53,983 bases of DNA from Burkholderiales bacterium (GCA_019509985.1 JAEKLF010000058.1:1-53983), one strand, 5' to 3'. Shown: positions 24,535-35,738, counted from the first letter of the stretch. Translations and numbers: made by a program. Notes: generated by a model not told the origin, from the letters alone.

Positions 24535-25000
24535 CGCTCTTGTCCTCCCAGCGGAAGGCTTCGTAGGCCACTTGAATCTCTTCGACGGCCACGTTGCCAT
24601 CGCGCGCGTTCAGCGTCGGCGCCTTCAGCTTGATGGGCAGGCAGCGCGACAGCACGAAGCGGCCCCACTCGCTCTTGTCGTGGCGCAGCACGCTGATCGT
24701 GATGCCGGCACGCAGCGCGGGATTGGCCAGGGACCGGTCGAACCATTTCCACAAATCGGTGCCGCGCGTGACGCCGCGCTTGAGCGTCAACTGCCCGAAG
24801 GTGACCGGGCCGGCCAGGCGGTGTACTCGGTTCTGGTTGCCGCCTTCCTTCAGCGTCTTGACCTCCTGGCTGATCTCCAGGCCGTCGCAGTCGGAGAAGG
24901 CGGCGCCCGCCAGCGGCTTGCTGTCGCCATCGGGCAGGATCTCGACGACGAAGTTCAGCGTCGAGAAGGGCTGCCATTGCTCACGGGCGGCGTCGGCCAT
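24527..25000 (-). CDS. Inner tube protein 2 (gp19-like, 157 aa)
   Basis: A T4 gp19/Hcp-like tube subunit: NFVVEIL near the start, the CDGLEISQEVKTLKEGGNQN loop segment, LTLKRGVTRGTDLWKWFDR (a hallmark of eCIS tube proteins) and a C-terminal VEEIQVAYEAFRWED strand. Two tube genes are present (see 27565-28017). As in Afp, this one, next to the CIS_tube/LysM gene, probably forms the tube's base ring(s) adapting to the spike. ATG 25000 is 4 bp after the sheath 2 stop. Confidence 0.92.
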   Translation of the reverse strand: MADAAREQWQPFSTLNFVVEILPDGDSKPLAGAAFSDCDGLEISQEVKTLKEGGNQNRVHRLAGPVTFGQLTLKRGVTRGTDLWKWFDRSLANPALRAGITISVLRHDKSEWGRFVLSRCLPIKLKAPTLNARDGNVAVEEIQVAYEAFRWEDKSDA

Positions 25001-25003
25001 GGC

Positions 25004-27367
25004 CTATCGCTCCTCGATCACAAGCTGCTCGCCGCTGCGGCGCAGGTGCAGCGTCAGAAAGCGCAGCGGCCGCGACGGCGCCACCTGGATCAGCAGGCTG
25101 CATTCACCGCGCTCGATCTCGCGTGCCGCGTCCGTGCCCGAGGCGGTTTTCAGCAGATAGGACGACGCGGCATCCGTGCCGCGGAAGGCGCCGCGCTGCA
25201 TCAGCCGGTGCAGCAGCGCATCGAAGCTGCGCTCCAGGCCGCGGCGCAGCGTCAGGTCGTTGGGCTCGAAGACGAAGCGCTGGCCCTCGCGGCGGCACAG
25301 GCGGCGCAGCAGGATGAAGAGCCGGCGCACGCCGATGGCGTTCCAGTCGCTGTCCTGCGACAGAGTCTGGCTGCGCACCGCGGCGATGCCGTCGGCGCGC
25401 AGCGCCAGCGGGTTGGCACCCAGGGTTTCGATCAGGTCGGCGGACTGCAGCTCGCCGGCGAGCTGCAGCGCCGTCGTCAACGGCTCGGCGCCGGGCGCGC
25501 CCCAGGCGCCATGCAGGCGGCTGCGGCGGGCGAGCAGCCCCATCAGCGCGCCGGTGGGCGGGTGCGCGCGCAGCCGGTCGTCGGCGTCGCGTTGCAACAG
25601 CCAGGGGTGGTGGATGGCGGCGAAGCTCGCGGCGCTGCCGGCTTCCGCGGTGTCAACGCGCTGGGCTTCATCGCGCAGCACGGCGACATGCTGGGCGATC
25701 GCAGCAGCATGCCACGCCTGCGGCACCGCCAGCAACGCGAAGTGCTCGCGCGAGGCCGCGCACAAAGCCAGCTGTGCGGCGTTGACCGGCGTGGCGGCAT
25801 CGACGGCCGCGGCCTGCGTCAAGGCACGCCAGCCGGTGGCACGCACGTCCAGTTCCTTCACCCGGCCCCACTCGCCAGTCAACCCGGCACGGTGAGAGCG
25901 CGCACGCAGCCAGTAGACACCGGCAGGAAGCCTGAGCAAGACGTCTTGCTCGGGCGCGCCGTTGACGATGACCAGCGCGTCTGAGAAGTCGGGCTGGCTC
26001 GCGCGCTGCACTTCAACAATCTGCTGAGCACCGGTGTCCTTGGGATGCGCACGCAGGCGCAGGTGGAACACCTCATCGGCGGCCAACACGGCGGGTGGCG
26101 TCTTGACGCCAGGCATGAAGCGGATGCGCGGCGGCTGTGGCGGTACTGGCAGAGGTGGTGCGCAATCGTCGAACGCAGCGGGCGCACAGGTGCAGACCGG
26201 GTCGTGCGTCGTCGTGACCGTCACGTCGCGCGCCAGCACCGGGTCGGTCTTCAACCAGCCGGAATGGATCGCGTCAGGCACCAGCACCCAGCTGGCTTCG
26301 GCCGCGCAGGCGTCGTCGCGTCCCAGCGCGCCGTGCAGGCCCTTCAGGCGGCGCGGCGCGTTGCCGAAGAAGCGCACGTCGTCGGCCCAGTTCATCAGCA
26401 GCCGGCCGCGCAGGCCGGGTGTCCAGTCGGGATCGAGGAAGAGCCCGGCCTTGAAGTCGGCCAGGCCATTGCGCTCGATGGCGTCGCGCGGATCCGGCGT
26501 GACCGGTTGCCAGGTCTCGAAGTCGTCGCCGATGCCGACGGGCAGCAGCAGCCAGTCGCCGGCCGGCGTGGCCTCGGGCCCGGCCAGCGGCCAGCCACCG
26601 GTGTCGACGCCGGCGTCGTAGAGCGCATTCGCGTCGGGCGCCAGCCAGGGCAGGTTGGCAGCGCCAGCGGACAGGCCGCAGCCGTCGAGATGCTGCAGCG
26701 GCTGGCCCGGCGCACGCACCGCGAGGTCAAGCTGGATGCGCTCGATCAGCCAGTTCGTGGCGTCGATGGCCGCGGCGCCGCCGGCGGGCCAGATCCAGTC
26801 GGACGACGCCAGTGCGTCGGCCAGCGGACCAGCGTCGCGCACGCGCTGCCAGGCCGGCTGGCCCGGCAGCGTGGGCCGGCGCGCGCGCAGCACGTCGCCC
26901 GGCGCGAGGCGATCGTCGACGTGCAGGGCCTGGCTGCGCAGGCGGGCCGACAGCTCCAGCCGGTCGGCCCAGGCACCGGGGCTGCTGGCGCGCAGCTCGA
27001 AATCGCTGCCGTCCACCGACCACATGCCGTCGGCCTGCCGGGCCAGGCGCAGGCCCGGCAGTTTGAAATGAGCCGAGGCGGCACCCGCGCCGATGACGCG
27101 GATCACATGGCAGCGCCGCCCGCCACCGGCGAAGAAGGCCGCAACGGCGGGCTGCAGATGGGCCGCGAGGCGCTCGGCGGGGTCGTCGCCCTGCTGGACG
27201 AGGTCGAGCAGGCCGCCGAAGACCGCCTCGAAGCCGGCCTCGCTGTCGATGGCGACAGGCCGGTCCAGCGGCCCGCGCGCTGCGAAGCCGACGAAGACCG
27301 GCACGTCCATGACGGGCATGCCGTCGCCACGGGGCGTCGGGTCATCGACGATGCGCACGCGGATCAT
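25004..27367 (-). CDS. Second tail sheath protein with beta-sandwich insertion (787 aa)
   Basis: The N-terminus (MDVPVFVGFAARGPLDRPVAI) and the C-terminal sheath domain (NPLALRADGIAAVRSQTLSQ, WNAIGVRRLFILLRRLCRR, FVFEPNDLTLRRGLERSFDALL and a QVAPSRPLRFLTLHL end; motifs given in pieces) match Afp4-type sheath proteins. It is larger than sheath 1. A segment at ~412-505 with Pro-rich edges (PPRIRFMPG ... VEVQRASQPDFSDALV ... GVYWLRARSHR) resembles a fibronectin-III-like domain inserted in the sheath. ATG 27367 (MIRVRIVDD) has GAGGGGCTGAC upstream and is preferred over the ORF start 18 bp earlier. The likely role is the baseplate-proximal sheath ring. Confidence 0.85.
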   Translation of the reverse strand: MIRVRIVDDPTPRGDGMPVMDVPVFVGFAARGPLDRPVAIDSEAGFEAVFGGLLDLVQQGDDPAERLAAHLQPAVAAFFAGGGRRCHVIRVIGAGAASAHFKLPGLRLARQADGMWSVDGSDFELRASSPGAWADRLELSARLRSQALHVDDRLAPGDVLRARRPTLPGQPAWQRVRDAGPLADALASSDWIWPAGGAAAIDATNWLIERIQLDLAVRAPGQPLQHLDGCGLSAGAANLPWLAPDANALYDAGVDTGGWPLAGPEATPAGDWLLLPVGIGDDFETWQPVTPDPRDAIERNGLADFKAGLFLDPDWTPGLRGRLLMNWADDVRFFGNAPRRLKGLHGALGRDDACAAEASWVLVPDAIHSGWLKTDPVLARDVTVTTTHDPVCTCAPAAFDDCAPPLPVPPQPPRIRFMPGVKTPPAVLAADEVFHLRLRAHPKDTGAQQIVEVQRASQPDFSDALVIVNGAPEQDVLLRLPAGVYWLRARSHRAGLTGEWGRVKELDVRATGWRALTQAAAVDAATPVNAAQLALCAASREHFALLAVPQAWHAAAIAQHVAVLRDEAQRVDTAEAGSAASFAAIHHPWLLQRDADDRLRAHPPTGALMGLLARRSRLHGAWGAPGAEPLTTALQLAGELQSADLIETLGANPLALRADGIAAVRSQTLSQDSDWNAIGVRRLFILLRRLCRREGQRFVFEPNDLTLRRGLERSFDALLHRLMQRGAFRGTDAASSYLLKTASGTDAAREIERGECSLLIQVAPSRPLRFLTLHLRRSGEQLVIEER

Positions 27368-27564
27368 GTCAGCCCCTCGTCCCATGGCTACATGGGCCGG
27401 CCTTGCAGGCCGCGCTGCGGCTCACGCCACAGCCCTTCGGCAGGCACGATCCGTCCATCAGACGGATCCTGTCCAGCCTCAGCCCCCGCGGTGACGCGGG
27501 GCGGCTTGGGACGGCCCGGCGCTCGGCCCACGACACCGAATCAGGCTGACGCTGCTTCACGCGT
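27368..27564. repeat. Intergenic palindromic repeat region between sheath 2 and tube 1
   Basis: This 197-bp gap has no gene. It contains an 8-bp-stem hairpin, GATCCGTC / GACGGATC (27448-27468), and a CGGCTTGGGACGGCCCGGCG block (27505-27525) that closely resembles the insertion at 21450-21556 and part of 41484-41562. It may modulate the ratio of the abundant tube 1/sheath 1 messages to the less abundant downstream genes. Confidence 0.6.
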
Positions 27565-28017
27565 TCACTCCATCTCCAGCCGCTCGTAGGACAACGTCAG
27601 CTCTTCCATCGCCACGTCCGTGCCCTTGGCGTTGAAGGGCCCGGACGTGTGTTTCATGATGCGGGCGTTGATGAGGCGCCAGGTCTGCACGGTCTGCGTG
27701 CGGTCCTCGCTCTTGAGCTCGACGGTGACGGTGCGCAGGCCGTTGCTGGCGCCGTTGCGCACGTCGTCCAGCCATTTGTAGAGGTCCAGCGAGCCGATGA
27801 CGCCGCGCTTCATCGTCACGTCGGTGGCCTTGTTCAGGCCGGCCGTCTTGATGACGTTGTTGAAGGCGTAGTTGCCCGGGCGGTATTCGGTGATGGTGAC
27901 TTCCATGCCGATGCCGCTGACCTCCTGGAAGCCGGCCTGGGGCGTGTTGGTCACCCCGTCGCCGAGGTTGACGTGGAAGTTGAACTGAACGTAGGGTCGA
28001 TCACGAACGACGGCCAT
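27565..28017 (-). CDS. Inner tube protein 1 (gp19-like, 150 aa)
   Basis: A T4 gp19-like major tube subunit: YVQFNFHVNLGDG start, GFQEVSGIGMEVTITEYRPG, the KRGVIGSLDLYKWLDD motif, and the MEELTLSYERLEME end. Position immediately after sheath 1 marks it as the main inner-tube protein (Afp1/5-type). It starts at ATG 28017, 15 bp after the sheath stop, with GAGGAGCCCACC upstream. It shares the fold and key K-R-G-x-x-x-x-x-D-L-x-K-W motif with tube 2. Confidence 0.95.
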   Translation of the reverse strand: MAVVRDRPYVQFNFHVNLGDGVTNTPQAGFQEVSGIGMEVTITEYRPGNYAFNNVIKTAGLNKATDVTMKRGVIGSLDLYKWLDDVRNGASNGLRTVTVELKSEDRTQTVQTWRLINARIMKHTSGPFNAKGTDVAMEELTLSYERLEME

Positions 28018-28032
28018 GGTGGGCTCCTCTGA

Positions 28033-30066
<2,034 letters not shown>

Positions 30067-30100
30067 GACGGTCTCCTTCGTGAGCGAAAACTGTTGGGGC

Positions 30101-30913
30101 TCAAATCGGCGCCAGGCGCAGCTCGCGACGCGCCGGGGGCAGGCCAAGGGTGGCGAGGATCAGCGGCTCGCCGGGGACGAAAACGGGGGGCGCGTAGGCA
30201 CCGCTGGTGGCCGCATTGGCCAGTGCGCGCACCTCGGGCTGGGCCGCGAAGGCCAGCACGTCGGGCGCACCCAAGCCCAGTGACGCGCCGGCCAGTGCCG
30301 GGGCGGCAAAGACGTGCAGCTGCGCGGCCGGAGACGACGGCGAGCCCGCGCGGTTGGGGCGCGGCAAGGCCAGGTGCAGGCTGAGCCGGCCCTCGGCGTC
30401 ACTGGCGCCTTCGTGCACGCGGCCGTCACCGTCGGTGAGGCTGACACGCGCCCAGGCCGCGGGCTGGCCGTCGGCCTGCCAGACGAGCAGGCCATGGACG
30501 CTGGCCATGCCCGGCGGGGCGCGCCGCACGGGTGCGGACAACAGGCTCACGCGCAGCAGCCGCGCGCCGCCGAAGACGGTGCCGCCGATGATCTGGCCGA
30601 CCGGCGTGGCCGGCAGCGGCCAAGGCAGGGCCAGTGGCTGGAAGCGCTCCTGGTCGTCGCGCACGACCACGTCGGCAAACGCCGGCGCGGCGGGGATGGG
30701 TTCGCGCCAGCGTTCGGGCAAGTCCGGCCAATGGTGCACGCCACTGGCCGAGACCACCGAGCGGCCGAGCAGCTTGCCGCCGCGCCTGAGCACGAGGCTG
30801 CAGCGCAGACCGGTCATGACGGCCTCGCCCGTGGCGTCGTCAACGAAGGCCAGCGCGTCGCCCGCGGGCAGCCGCAGTTCGTCCAGCGGCGGGCTGAGCA
30901 GGGTCGCGATCAT
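30101..30913 (-). CDS. eCIS accessory protein (270 aa)
   Basis: Not recognised as a named family. It opens with LSPPLDELRLPAGDALAFVDDATGEAVMTGL, a strand-rich region (given here as 31 residues split by context: start LSPPLDELRL, then FVDDATGEAV). A carboxypeptidase-regulatory-like beta domain follows (~135-200), with WQADGQPAAWARVSLTDGDG and GASDAEGRLSLHLALP. The C-terminus is PPVFVPGEPLILATLGLPPA. It lacks a signal peptide. The ATG at 30913 overlaps the Pvc16-like stop (TGATG), and it precedes sheath 1 by 34 bp. Such genes recur beside the DUF4255 gene in proteobacterial eCIS loci; a role at the distal tube/sheath end is plausible but unproven. Confidence 0.6.
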   Translation of the reverse strand: MIATLLSPPLDELRLPAGDALAFVDDATGEAVMTGLRCSLVLRRGGKLLGRSVVSASGVHHWPDLPERWREPIPAAPAFADVVVRDDQERFQPLALPWPLPATPVGQIIGGTVFGGARLLRVSLLSAPVRRAPPGMASVHGLLVWQADGQPAAWARVSLTDGDGRVHEGASDAEGRLSLHLALPRPNRAGSPSSPAAQLHVFAAPALAGASLGLGAPDVLAFAAQPEVRALANAATSGAYAPPVFVPGEPLILATLGLPPARRELRLAPI

Positions 30914-31527
30914 CAGCCGCCCTCCCCGCGCCCGCCAAGGCTAAAGCGGCGCTCGGTGACCGGCGCGCCAGACGGCTCGAGCTGGTCGATGTCGAGCAGC
31001 ACCATGCGGGCCACATAGGTCATGCCGGCCTGGAAGCCGCTCTTCACGCGGTCCCACAGCGACAGGTAGTCGACCGTGTTCAGCGGGTCGGCGATCAGCT
31101 CGACCGTCTCCTCCGGCTGGAAGACCGTGGGGCTGCCCTTGGTGTAGCGGTTGATCGTCTCGCCGCTGAGGGCCGGCAGCTGGTGCAGGAAGGCCATGGC
31201 CCAGCCCAGCATCTGCGTCTGCTTGTCGGCGGTGGCCGAGATGGGCAGCATCAGGAAGTAGAGGTCGACAGGCAGCGACGGCTTGTAGAGACGCCCGTCG
31301 CGCCCGCGCCGTGGCGGCAAGTTGCGCGGCGAGCCGCCGATGCCGACGCGCCAGAGGATGAGATAGAAGCCCTCGGCCGGCTGGGCCTGGCCTTCCGTCA
31401 GGCTGCCGAGCGACGCCAACTCGAACTTGGGCGACGCACCGAGCTGCAGGTCGACCACGGGGCAGGCCTCGCGCATGAGCTCCAGCACGCTCTCGCCCAC
31501 CGCGCGGATCGCTGCGTACTGCGCCAT
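30913..31527 (-). CDS. DUF4255 / Pvc16-Afp16-like tube terminator (204 aa)
   Basis: First gene of the eCIS block. The start MAQYAAIRAVGESVLELMREA is typical of DUF4255 (Pvc16_N). FYLILWRVGIGGSPRN, LPVDLYFLMLPISATAD and the helix LGWAMAFLHQLPAL follow, and the family's characteristic late strand is seen at VARMVLLDIDQLEPSG. In Afp and PVC this protein caps the distal end of the tube and sheath and ends elongation. ATG 31527 is preceded by GAGGCGAGGGCG. Afp16 is near the 3' end of its cluster in Serratia; here it leads the operon. Its stop overlaps the next ATG. Confidence 0.9.
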   Translation of the reverse strand: MAQYAAIRAVGESVLELMREACPVVDLQLGASPKFELASLGSLTEGQAQPAEGFYLILWRVGIGGSPRNLPPRRGRDGRLYKPSLPVDLYFLMLPISATADKQTQMLGWAMAFLHQLPALSGETINRYTKGSPTVFQPEETVELIADPLNTVDYLSLWDRVKSGFQAGMTYVARMVLLDIDQLEPSGAPVTERRFSLGGRGEGG

Positions 31528-31765
31528 CAGCGCCCTCGCCTCGGCTGTGCCACCGTTGTCTCCCTCGCCCCTTGTGAACCAGGGCGAGCCCATCCTAGGA
31601 ACGGCGTTTTGCTCCGGTCACCCTGTTTGTTAGGGGCTGCCGGCGTCCGCGTCCTCAATCGGTAGAAGCCGAAGCAGGTGACAGGTCTGAAGCCCGGTTG
31701 TCCTTGATTTGCCAGGATCACCGTTGTGGCGGCACCAGGCGATCTCCGAGGTGCTGGCGGCGAGC
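31528..31765. other. Intergenic region upstream of the eCIS operon
   Basis: 238 bp between the soxA stop and the first eCIS gene; both flanking genes are on the minus strand. No tRNA or credible ORF was seen, and no clear Rho-independent terminator for soxA. The eCIS promoter is expected here, but I cannot identify a convincing -35/-10 pair or sigma-54 site by eye. Only the ribosome site GAGGCGAGGGCG directly before 31527 is clear. Confidence 0.5.
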
Positions 31766-32488
31766 CTAGGGCCGAACGCCGGGCGGCTGCATCGTCAGCC
31801 CGGCGGATCGGCGCGCGAGATAAACCTCCAGCGCCAGCAGCTCGGCGCTGTCCCAATCCCACACGGCCGCGCGCACGCCGCCGACGCAGCCGCGCAGGCG
31901 GCGCTGCAGGCTGCCCAGCGACTGCCATTCGAGGCGGTAGACAGGGTAGTCGTCGACGTGGGCCTGCGGGATCAGGCTGCCACCCAGGCGCAGGCCGGCG
32001 CGCTCGTCGTGGCATTGCGTGCAGGACAGGTTCAGCGCGCCGATGCGCGTCGTGTAGAGCTTTCGGCCCTGCGTGGCCGCGGCGTCCAGCTCGGGGCCCT
32101 GCGGTGGCTGCAGCGGCAGGCCGCGCGACTGCTGCGCCACGAGTGCCGTCAGCGCGAGCAGCGGCTCGGCCTCGGGTGCCCAGGCCGGCTGCCGCTGGTG
32201 GCGCACGCGGCAGCGCTGGATGCGGCCCGGCAAGTCGACGAGGCCGGCGTCGAATGCCGGGTAGCGTGTCGCCACGCCGCGCAGCTTCTCGGGTTCGCCG
32301 TGGCAGCTCGCGCAGGATCTGGCGCCCGCCGCCCACAGCTCGCGTCCCAGCGCCAGCGCGAGCTGGGCCGGGTGCTGGCTGTCGTCGGCTTGCAGCGTGC
32401 GCAATGCCGGGCTCATCGTGTCGCGACCCGAGCGGCGCTCGTCGGCATGGGCGGCCAACGCAATGACGAGCAGCAGCCAGGCCTTCAT
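31766..32488 (-). CDS. soxA: Sulfur-oxidation cytochrome SoxA
   Basis: A 240-aa periplasmic protein with signal peptide MKAWLLLVIALAAHA. It has two haem-binding motifs, CASCH (59-63) and CTQCH (156-160), and the SoxA active-site cysteine in LRGCVGGVRA (Cys201), followed by the conserved SAELLALEVYLARR helix. With SoxX it catalyses oxidative attachment of thiosulfate to the SoxY carrier cysteine. Last gene of the coupled soxXYZA set; its ATG overlaps the soxZ stop (ATGA). The diheme form is one of the two known SoxA types. No soxB or soxCD is present in the window. Confidence 0.93.
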   Translation of the reverse strand: MKAWLLLVIALAAHADERRSGRDTMSPALRTLQADDSQHPAQLALALGRELWAAGARSCASCHGEPEKLRGVATRYPAFDAGLVDLPGRIQRCRVRHQRQPAWAPEAEPLLALTALVAQQSRGLPLQPPQGPELDAAATQGRKLYTTRIGALNLSCTQCHDERAGLRLGGSLIPQAHVDDYPVYRLEWQSLGSLQRRLRGCVGGVRAAVWDWDSAELLALEVYLARRSAGLTMQPPGVRP

Positions 32489-32808
32489 GCGACGCTCAGC
32501 GCGCGCGTCTCGCGGTGCTCAAAGCCGTTGTCGCCGCGCCAGAGGAAGCAGAGCTCGCCGGACCTGCTTGCGCGCAGCCAGAACGCCAGATACGGGTTGG
32601 CCGAGACCGCCGCGAACAGGTCGGCGGCGAAGACGAGCTCGCCATCGAGCCGGCACTCGAAGCGGCGCACGAGGTCGCGCGGAAGGCGGACGCCGTCGTC
32701 GCTGGTGCGGTAGCCAGTCTCCATCGCGTGAGCGACCGTCGCGCGCACCTCGAAGGCTTCGCCGGCCTTGATGGCAGCGGGCAAGGTGATGACGGCGCGC
32801 GTGGCCAT
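32485..32808 (-). CDS. soxZ: Thiosulfate oxidation carrier subunit SoxZ
   Basis: A 107-aa SoxZ: the start RAVITLPAAIKAGEAFEVRA, the HAMETGYRTSDDG segment and the immunoglobulin-like strand series FECRLDGELVFAADLF and LCFLWRGDNGFEHRETRALSV are all typical. It lacks a signal peptide, as expected, because SoxZ is co-exported with the Tat-targeted SoxY. ATG 32808 overlaps the soxY stop (TGATG) and its stop overlaps the soxA start. Confidence 0.95.
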   Translation of the reverse strand: MATRAVITLPAAIKAGEAFEVRATVAHAMETGYRTSDDGVRLPRDLVRRFECRLDGELVFAADLFAAVSANPYLAFWLRASRSGELCFLWRGDNGFEHRETRALSVA

Positions 32809-33218
32809 CAGGGTTCCACGCAGGCCGCCAGCGTCACGATGACGTCGATGCCGGCCTGCCAGCAACGGCCGTCGGCTGCACGCGCGACGGCGACGATGCG
32901 CTGGCTGCGTGCCAGGCGCATGCGCGTGCTGAACTCGTGCCTGGGGCTGTCTGTGTCGAGCGTGACGTGCACGACCTCGGGCTCGGGGTTGAGCGGCGTG
33001 AAGAGGGCCAGGCCCGTGACAGGCTCGCTCGCCGCGACGCGCACCGGCACCGCGTTGCCGTTTTCCACCAGTGCGGCAATGTCGATCTTCAGCGCTCCGG
33101 CCTCGGGGTCGCGGCCGGCCCAGGCACGGATGGCAGCGCGCATGGCCTCGTCCGTCGCCTGCGTCTCGGGCAAGACGGCCAGCGCCGCGGCGCCAACGAT
33201 GAGTTCGCGCCGCCTCAT
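32808..33218 (-). CDS. soxY: Thiosulfate oxidation carrier SoxY, atypical C-terminus
   Basis: A 136-aa SoxY with a Tat-type leader (MRRRELIVGAAALAVLP), a helix (IRAWAGRDPEAGALKIDIA; the family uses this region for export and dimer contacts), and the beta core VPVRVAASEPVTGLALFTPL, HEFSTRMRLARSQ and AGIDVIVTL. SoxY normally ends GGCGG, a flexible arm whose cysteine carries sulfur intermediates. Here the end is TLAACVEP: the cysteine is kept (Cys133) but the flanking glycines are replaced and the chain is longer by one residue after it. The carrier may be less flexible or adapted to a different partner. It is coupled at both ends to soxX and soxZ. Confidence 0.92.
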   Translation of the reverse strand: MRRRELIVGAAALAVLPETQATDEAMRAAIRAWAGRDPEAGALKIDIAALVENGNAVPVRVAASEPVTGLALFTPLNPEPEVVHVTLDTDSPRHEFSTRMRLARSQRIVAVARAADGRCWQAGIDVIVTLAACVEP

Positions 33219-33586
33219 GGCGGCAGCGCGGCGAGGTAGGCCACGAGGTCGTCCAGCTGCTGTTCGGTCAACGCTGGCCTGCCCGCCCAGGTCGGCGCCA
33301 CATCACGCAAGCCCTCGGTCGAGCGAAACGGCGGCATCACGGTGGCCGGGTTGAAGCGGCGCATGTCGGCGATGCGCTCGCGCAGGCCCTGGACCGTGAG
33401 CCGCGCAGCCACGCCGGCCAGCGGCGGCGCGAGATTGCCCTGGTTGGCGTCGCCGGCCGCCGTCAGCGAATGACACAGCAGGCACAGGCTCTGCGTGCGG
33501 TCGGCCACCAGCGCGCGGCCGCGCCCCACGTCGCCGGGCCCGGCCTGCGCGCTGGCCGCCAAGAGCAGGGCCAGCAACGCACGCAT
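33215..33586 (-). CDS. soxX: Sulfur-oxidation cytochrome SoxX
   Basis: A 123-aa monohaem cytochrome with signal peptide [15 protein letters not shown], haem motif CLLCH (35-39), GNLAPPLAGVAARLT, the likely axial Met84 in TVMPPF and a closing LTEQQLDDLVAYLAAL helix: all SoxX features. It forms the SoxXA complex. ATG 33586 overlaps the hydroxylase large-subunit stop as TGATG, so the sox genes are translationally coupled to a molybdenum hydroxylase rather than to other sox genes. A TTG one codon earlier (33589) is in frame but unnecessary. Confidence 0.92.
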   Translation of the reverse strand: MRALLALLLAASAQAGPGDVGRGRALVADRTQSLCLLCHSLTAAGDANQGNLAPPLAGVAARLTVQGLRERIADMRRFNPATVMPPFRSTEGLRDVAPTWAGRPALTEQQLDDLVAYLAALPP

Positions 33587-35738
33587 CAAACGAGCGAGTG
33601 CTTCTTCAGCGGCAACTCGCGGATGCGCTTGCCCGTCGCCGCGAAGACGGCATTCAGCACGGCCGGTGCGGCCACTGCGATGGTGGGTTCGCCCACGCCA
33701 CCCCAGAAGCCGCCCGACGGCATGACGATGGCTTCGACGGCCGGCATGTCGGCCATCTTCATGACCGGGTAGGTGTCGAAGTTCTGCTGCTCGACGCGAC
33801 CATCCTTGATCGTGATCTCGCCGTACAGCGCGGCCGACAGGCCGTAGACGAAGCTGCCCTCGACCTGGGCCGCGATCTGCTGCGGGTTGACCGCGTGGCC
33901 GGGGTCGGTGGCGGCAACGATGCGATGGATCTTCAGCTCGCCTTGTCTGTTCACCGACACCTCGGCGCAGGCGGCGACATAGCTGCCGAAACCCATGATC
34001 TGCGCCAGCCCCAGGTAGCGGCCCTTCGCCCGTGGCTTGCCCCAGCCCGCCTTGGTGGCCACGGCGTTCAGCACGGCCAGGTGCTTGGGCGAATTGGCCA
34101 GCAGCTCGCGGCGCAGCTCCAGCGGGTCACGCTTGGCGGCGTGGGCCACCTCGTCGATGAAACACTCCAGGTAGATGGCGTTCTGGTTCAGGTTCACGCC
34201 GCGCCAGAAGCCCGGCGGCACCGGCGGGTTGCGCATCGCGTGGTCGATCAGCAGATGCGGCACTGCATAGCCGAATGCCCCTTCCGCGCCGCCGGCGTTC
34301 AGGCCCTGGAACACCACGGGGTCTTTGCCGTCCTTGATGTTCTGCGGAAAGAGCCCCGCGATGATGCTCTGGCCGGAGATGCGCATATGCAGGGCCGTCA
34401 GCTTGCCCGCCGCGTCCAGGCCCGCCGTCAGCTTGCACTGCGTGACCGGGTGGTAGCGGCCGTGGGTCATGTCCTCTTCACGCGTCCAGATCAGCTTGAC
34501 CGGCGTGCCGGGCAGCTCCTTGGCGATGGCCACGGCCTGGCGCACCCAGTCGTGCACGGCGCCGCGCCGGCCGAAGCCACCACCCAGGTGCAGCTTGTAG
34601 ACCTCGCAGGCCGAGGGCGGCAGGCCGGCGGCCTCGGACGCTGCAGCCAGTGCCGCCTCGCCGTTCTGCGTCGGCGTCCAGACCTCGCAGCGCTCCGGCG
34701 TCCACTTGGCGGTGGCGTTCATCACCTCCATCGTCGCGTGGTTCTGATGCGGTGCGCTGTAGACGGCCTCTACCGTGGTCCACGCTGCCGCCAGCGTGGC
34801 CACGGCCTCGCCCTGCGCGCTGCCCACGGCGGCATCGGTCGCGTCCAGCCCGGCCTTCAGCGTTGCGGCGACGTCGGCGCTGCTGAGCGTGGCGTTGGGG
34901 CCCTCGTCCCAGAGGATCGGCAGCGCGTCCAGCGCCGTCTTGGCTCGCCACCAGGTGTCGGCCACGACGGCCACGGCACTGTCGCCGACCTGCACGACCT
35001 TCTTCACGCCGGGCCGGCTGGCGATTGCCGCCGCATCGAAGCTCTTCAGCGTGCCGCCGAACACCGGGCAGTCCTTGATCGCCGCGTTCAGCATGCCGGG
35101 CAGCTTCAGGTCCATGCCGTAGACCTGGGAGCCGTCGAGCTTGGGCTTGGTGTCCAGCCGCTTCATCGGCCGACCGGCGAGCTTCCAGTCCTTGGCGTCC
35201 TTCAGCGTGATGTTGTCGGGCATGGCCAGCTTGGCCGCCTCGGCAGCCAGCTGGCCGTAGCTCAGGCGCCGGCCCGTGGCCGCATGCACGACCCGGCCGG
35301 CCGCGGTGTCGCAGGTCTGCACCTGCACCACCCACTGGTTGGCCGCCGCTTGAATGAGCAGGGCCCGCGCCAGCGCCCCGCCCTTGCGCACGTATTCGTG
35401 CGACTCGCGCACGCCGCGGCTGCCGCCCGTGCTCATGCTGCCCCAGGCGCGGTTGCGCGCGAGGTTCTGGCCGGGCGTCGGGTACTCGGTCCTGACCTTG
35501 CTCCAGTCGCAGTCCAGCTCCTCGGCGACGAGCTGGGCCAGGCCCGTCAGCGTGCCCTGCCCCATCTCCGAGCGCGCGATGCGGATGACGACGGTCTCGT
35601 CCGGCAGGATCTGCACCCAGGCGTTCAGTTCGGGCGGCGCATCGGCTTCGGCAAGACCCGGCACGTGAAAGCCGATCACCAGCCCACCCGCGGCAGCCGA
35701 CGTCGTGTGCAGGAAGTTGCGGCGGCTCAGCACGGCGC

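Noticed and set aside
27490..27540. attachment site for integration of the eCIS block
   Set aside because: The GGCTTGGG block is a dispersed repeat; no matching end occurs at the other border and no integrase is present.
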